Position numbers and translations under genes: made by a program | In this document: positions 61,211 to 64,000 of the stretch, one piece after another | How the letters are laid out: every line of letters starts with the position of its first letter | Position numbering within the stretch: the stretch's first letter is position 1 | Notes under the pieces: generated by a model | Databases searched by the model: none | What the model was told of the DNA's origin: nothing | What the model saw: the letters and a program-made list of their open reading frames with translations, nothing else | NCBI RefSeq assembly: GCF_012726265.1 | Contig: NZ_JAASAG010000003.1 | Location: forward strand, 546,522 to 610,521 | Direction: 5' to 3' | Source: Streptomyces sp. HNM0575 | GTDB lineage: Bacteria > Actinomycetota > Actinomycetes > Streptomycetales > Streptomycetaceae | Length of the DNA stretch: 64,000 nt

Positions 61211-61921
61211 TCAGATCTTGTTCCCGCCCGGCCCGAGCCTTCGCACCTCGTGCTCCAACTCCGCTATGCGGTCGGAGAGTTCGGACGCATCGGCGGTCTC
61301 GCGCTCGCGCAGCATCATCTCGATCTGCACGAGCCTCTCCGTGATCGCCGCGAGCTGTTCCGCGCCGCCCCTGCCGGATCCCATGCCCTCCTGCTGACCG
61401 CCGGCGGACCAGGTGCCCTCCAGCGGCCCCTCCGCCGCCGCGCCGCCCCCGGAGCCGCGGGGTGAGTGCTCGGCCACCAGGAGACGGCGCAACTGCTCGG
61501 CCTGGACGGCCAGTTGCCTGTTCTTGCGGTCCAGGTCGAGGAACACGTTGACCTTCGTACGCAGCACCCACGGATCGATGGGCTTGGAGAGGAAGTCCGC
61601 GGCGCCCAGCGCGTATCCGCGGTACGCGTAGTCCGCGTCGACGTCGGTGCCGGTCAGCAGGATGATCGGCACGTCCTTGGTCTGGTCGAGACGTTTGATG
61701 TTGCTCGCGGTCTCGAAGCCGTCCATCCCCGGCATCAGCACGTCCAGCAGCACGACCGCGAAGTCCTGGCGGAGCATCGCCTTCAGCGCGTCCTCCCCGG
61801 AGCGCGCGGTCACCAACTGCTGGTCCAGAGGCCCGAGTACGGCCTCCAGCGCGACGAGGTTCTCCTCCATGTCGTCGACGATGAGGATGCTCGACCTGTC
61901 GGGTGCCGGAGCGCTGCTCAT
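61211..61921 (-). CDS. response regulator with coiled-coil C-terminus, no DNA-binding domain
   Basis: The receiver domain (1-125) has acidic residues Asp16-Asp17, the phospho-Asp60 in VVLLDVLMPGMDGF, Thr90 in IILLTGT and Lys113 in FLSKPIDP. The remaining 110 residues are a Gly/Ser linker and a helical coiled coil (LAAITERLVQIEMMLRERET, LSDRIAELEHEVRRLG). No output domain is visible, so it probably acts through protein-protein contact or phosphotransfer. Its ATG overlaps the stop of the hybrid kinase gene (ATGA), making the two a paired system. Confidence 0.92.
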   Translation of the reverse strand: MSSAPAPDRSSILIVDDMEENLVALEAVLGPLDQQLVTARSGEDALKAMLRQDFAVVLLDVLMPGMDGFETASNIKRLDQTKDVPIILLTGTDVDADYAYRGYALGAADFLSKPIDPWVLRTKVNVFLDLDRKNRQLAVQAEQLRRLLVAEHSPRGSGGGAAAEGPLEGTWSAGGQQEGMGSGRGGAEQLAAITERLVQIEMMLRERETADASELSDRIAELEHEVRRLGPGGNKI

Positions 61922-64000
61922 CCCGTCCGCCCCGGAGGTTCGGCGCCCCTGACGTCGCCGGGCGGTGCGCTGTGGTGCTCGCGCCCTCCGGCGCCGTCGG
62001 GCGGTGCGGTGCCGTGCGACCCGTCTGTCTCCGGCCGGTACGGTGCCGGATCGCCGGTGGCCGTGGACCCCGTGCCGTCCGTTCCGGGCGCCCGGTCGCC
62101 CGCGGGTCCCGGTCCCGCGCTGTCACGCGCGGGTGCCGCGCCGTCGCCGGCGGGCCCGGCCCCGTCGCCGCCGCGGGTGAGCAGGTCGTACATGGACTGG
62201 AGCAGCTCGTCCAGATCGACCGGCTTGGCGACGTACACGTCGGCGCCGCTGTCGAGCGCCTTCTGGCTGTCGCCGGACATGGCCTTCGCCGTCAGCGCGA
62301 TGACGGGGAGACCGGCCAGGCGTGGCGTCTGCCGGATGGTCTGGATCGCCTCGTAGCCGTTCATCTCCGGCATCATGATGTCCATCAGGACCATCGACAC
62401 CTCGGGGGAGCGGTCCAGTACGTCCAGGCCCTCGCGGCCGTTCTCGGCGTACTTCACGGAGACGCCCACGCGGCCCAGTACGTGAGTGAGCGCGAAGACG
62501 TTGCGGATGTCGTCGTCGACGATGAGCACGTGCGTTCCCGACAGCACCTGGCCCCGTGGTCCGCCGAGCCACTGTTTGAGCTGGGTCGTCTCGGGCCACG
62601 CGTCGTGCGCCTCGTCGGTGCGCGGCTCGGTGCCCGCGGTCCGCTCCGGACCCACGGGCTCGACCTGCGGCGAGGCCGAGGGCGCCGTGGGCGCGGGAGC
62701 CGCTTCGGACGGCTCGGGCCAGGCGGCGGCCGTGGTCCCGGTGGTGGGCGCAGGCCGCTCGGCGGCGGGGCGCTCCGGGGGTGCGCCGGGTTCCGCGGGT
62801 GCGGGGGGCTCCGGGGCCGCTGCGGGCTCCGTCGGCGCGGCCGGTGCCGCGGGTTCCGCCGCAGCGCCGGGCTCCGGCGCCGTCGCGGCGCCGGCCGGGC
62901 CGAGCGGTTCCGCCTCGGGCAGTGCCGCGGGCGGCGGCGCCGACGAAATCGCGGCGTCGCCCTCCGACCGGCGGCTGCCGACGCTGGGAGTAGTGGCCCC
63001 GGCTCCCGGTTCGGCGGCAGGCGCGCTGCCCGGGTAGACGGCGGGGACGTAGAGCGTGAACCGGGAGCCCACGCCCTCCTCGCTCTCGACGTCGATGCGC
63101 CCGCCGAGCAGGCCCGCGATCTCCCGGCTGATCGACAGCCCGAGACCGGTACCGCCGTACCGGCGGCTCGTGGTGCCGTCCGACTGCTGGAACGCCTCGA
63201 AGATCACCGCCAGCTTCTCCTGCGGGATGCCGCTGCCGGTGTCCTTCACGGAGAAGCCGATCACCGATTCGGCGTCGCGCAGCGTCGGTTCGCTGAACTC
63301 GCGGCCCATGGTGCGCTCCACGCGCAGCTCGATGCCGCCGGCGGAGGTGAACTTCACCGCGTTGGACAGCAGGTTGCGCAGCACCTGCTGGATGCGCTGC
63401 TCGTCGGAGTACAGCTCGCGCGGCACGTTCTCGCCGACCGCGATCTCGAACGCCAGCCCGCGGTCTATGGTCATCGGCCGGAACGTTGCGTGCACGTAGT
63501 CGAGCAGCTTCGTCAGCGGCAGCCTCCGCGGCCGTACGTCCATCCGCCCGGCCTCGACCTTCGACAGGTCCAGGATGTCGTTGATCAGCTGGAGCAGATC
63601 GGAGCCGGAGCGGTAGATGGTGGTGGCGAAGTCGACCTCCTGCTCGGAGAGGCGTCCGTCGGGGTTGTCGGCGAGCAGCCGCGCCAGGATCAGCAGCGAG
63701 TTCAGCGGCGTGCGCAGCTCGTGCGACATGTTCGCCAGGAACTCCGACTTGTACTGGGACGAGGTCGCGAGCAGCGCCGCCTTCTCCTCCAGCTCGGCGT
63801 TGGTGCGCTGGAGCTCGTCCGAGCGCTGGCGCAGCTCCTTCGTCAGCCGCTGGGACTCCGAAAGCAGTACCTCCGTACGGGCGTTGGCCAGGATGGTGTT
63901 GATGGAGACGCCGATGGTGTGCACGAACTGGTCGATGAACGTCAGGTAGATCTCGTTGAACTTGCTGAACGAGGCGACCTCGATCACGCCCAGCGCCCTG
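61918..64000 (-). CDS. hybrid sensor histidine kinase / receiver protein (partial, N-terminus off right edge)
   Basis: The visible part starts inside a GAF-type domain (GALGVIEVASFSKFNEIYLT), followed by a coiled coil and a histidine kinase core: H-box FLANMSHELRTPLNSLLILA, N-box QQVLRNLLSNAVKF, G-boxes SVKDTGSGIPQEKL and GGTGLGLSISREIAGLLGG. A 150-residue Ala/Pro/Glu/Gly linker then leads to a C-terminal receiver (VLIVDDDIRNVFALTHVLGR, VLMDIMMPEMNGYEAIQTIR, DVYVAKPVDLDELLQ) and a Gly/Ala/Asp/Pro tail. The N-terminal sensor, often HAMP repeats in this family, is outside the window. It is coupled to the response regulator gene by ATGA. Confidence 0.93.
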   Translation of the reverse strand, partial: RALGVIEVASFSKFNEIYLTFIDQFVHTIGVSINTILANARTEVLLSESQRLTKELRQRSDELQRTNAELEEKAALLATSSQYKSEFLANMSHELRTPLNSLLILARLLADNPDGRLSEQEVDFATTIYRSGSDLLQLINDILDLSKVEAGRMDVRPRRLPLTKLLDYVHATFRPMTIDRGLAFEIAVGENVPRELYSDEQRIQQVLRNLLSNAVKFTSAGGIELRVERTMGREFSEPTLRDAESVIGFSVKDTGSGIPQEKLAVIFEAFQQSDGTTSRRYGGTGLGLSISREIAGLLGGRIDVESEEGVGSRFTLYVPAVYPGSAPAAEPGAGATTPSVGSRRSEGDAAISSAPPPAALPEAEPLGPAGAATAPEPGAAAEPAAPAAPTEPAAAPEPPAPAEPGAPPERPAAERPAPTTGTTAAAWPEPSEAAPAPTAPSASPQVEPVGPERTAGTEPRTDEAHDAWPETTQLKQWLGGPRGQVLSGTHVLIVDDDIRNVFALTHVLGRVGVSVKYAENGREGLDVLDRSPEVSMVLMDIMMPEMNGYEAIQTIRQTPRLAGLPVIALTAKAMSGDSQKALDSGADVYVAKPVDLDELLQSMYDLLTRGGDGAGPAGDGAAPARDSAGPGPAGDRAPGTDGTGSTATGDPAPYRPETDGSHGTAPPDGAGGREHHSAPPGDVRGAEPPGRTG

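Overview
The window is about 64 kb of very GC-rich chromosomal DNA with dense, short-spaced genes, frequent GTG starts, ATGA/GTGA overlaps, Ala/Gly/Arg-rich proteins and several families that are characteristic of Streptomyces (orphan DUF5753 regulator, two-domain small laccase, S-adenosyl methyltransferase of the DUF574 type, cysteine leader peptide ahead of a sulfonate operon, PPOX/LLM F420 enzymes). I infer a Streptomyces or a close streptomycete relative. I saw no rRNA, tRNA, CRISPR array, transposase, phage gene or antibiotic megasynthase; the region reads as a catabolic and transport part of the chromosome.

Layout. 1-4.2 kb: the end of a 3-hydroxyacyl-CoA dehydrogenase joined to an acyl-CoA dehydrogenase, a SAM methyltransferase, a VanZ-like membrane protein with a histone-H1-like AAKK tail, and a DUF4230 protein. 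4.4-9.2 kb: sugar-lactone oxidase, DUF5753 regulator, metallo-beta-lactamase-fold hydrolase, mycothiol/DinB-like protein. 9.2-11.9 kb: a decaying sugar locus, namely a broken LacI regulator, an intact FGGY kinase carrying a Gly-Thr repeat, and a truncated YihT-like aldolase. 12.4-16.7 kb: a GntR (FadR-like) regulator, a lipocalin/tocopherol-cyclase-like protein and a GMC oxidoreductase in one operon behind a good inverted-repeat operator. 16.8-20.6 kb: nitroreductase, ATPase, O-methyltransferase and a membrane protein.

20.7-26.8 kb: a secreted oxidation locus. A ThuA/PQQ-type sugar dehydrogenase fusion and a cupredoxin/OmpL47/DUF1080 protein form one overlapping operon, with a Tat-exported small laccase divergent from it. 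26.9-34.2 kb: GT39-like membrane glycosyltransferase, ketopantoate-reductase-like enzyme, S4 RNA-binding protein, PRC-barrel protein, and a three-gene molybdenum hydroxylase of the PaoABC type. 34.3-37.1 kb: HAD enzyme and paaI-paaK with a visible promoter and palindromic operator. 37.1-46.4 kb: SDR, two LLM enzymes, an unusual MGMT/sigma factor/MGMT operon, a LigD-type phosphoesterase domain protein with hexapeptide repeats, a PPOX protein and an ascorbate-type PTS (fused IIA-IIB plus IIC).

46.5-50.3 kb: a sulfonate-sulfur operon (ssuD, MFS transporter, nearby ssuE) preceded by a 26-codon leader peptide that automatic gene calling would normally miss. 50.4-53.4 kb: helical protein, SDR, secreted NlpC/P60-like protein. 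53.4-60.6 kb: a sugar ABC transporter with its LacI regulator, divergent from a glycogen-debranching-type glucosidase. 60.6-64 kb: aroQ, then a response regulator overlapping a hybrid histidine kinase that runs off the right edge.

A theme across the window is simple-sequence expansion: Gly-Thr, Ser-Gly, Asn-Gly, Ser-Val-Ser-Pro-Glu and Val-Thr-Pro repeats inside coding sequences, a perfect 42-bp duplication in the debranching enzyme gene and 15- and 16-bp tandem repeats between genes. All functions are inferred from sequence reading alone; no database search was run.
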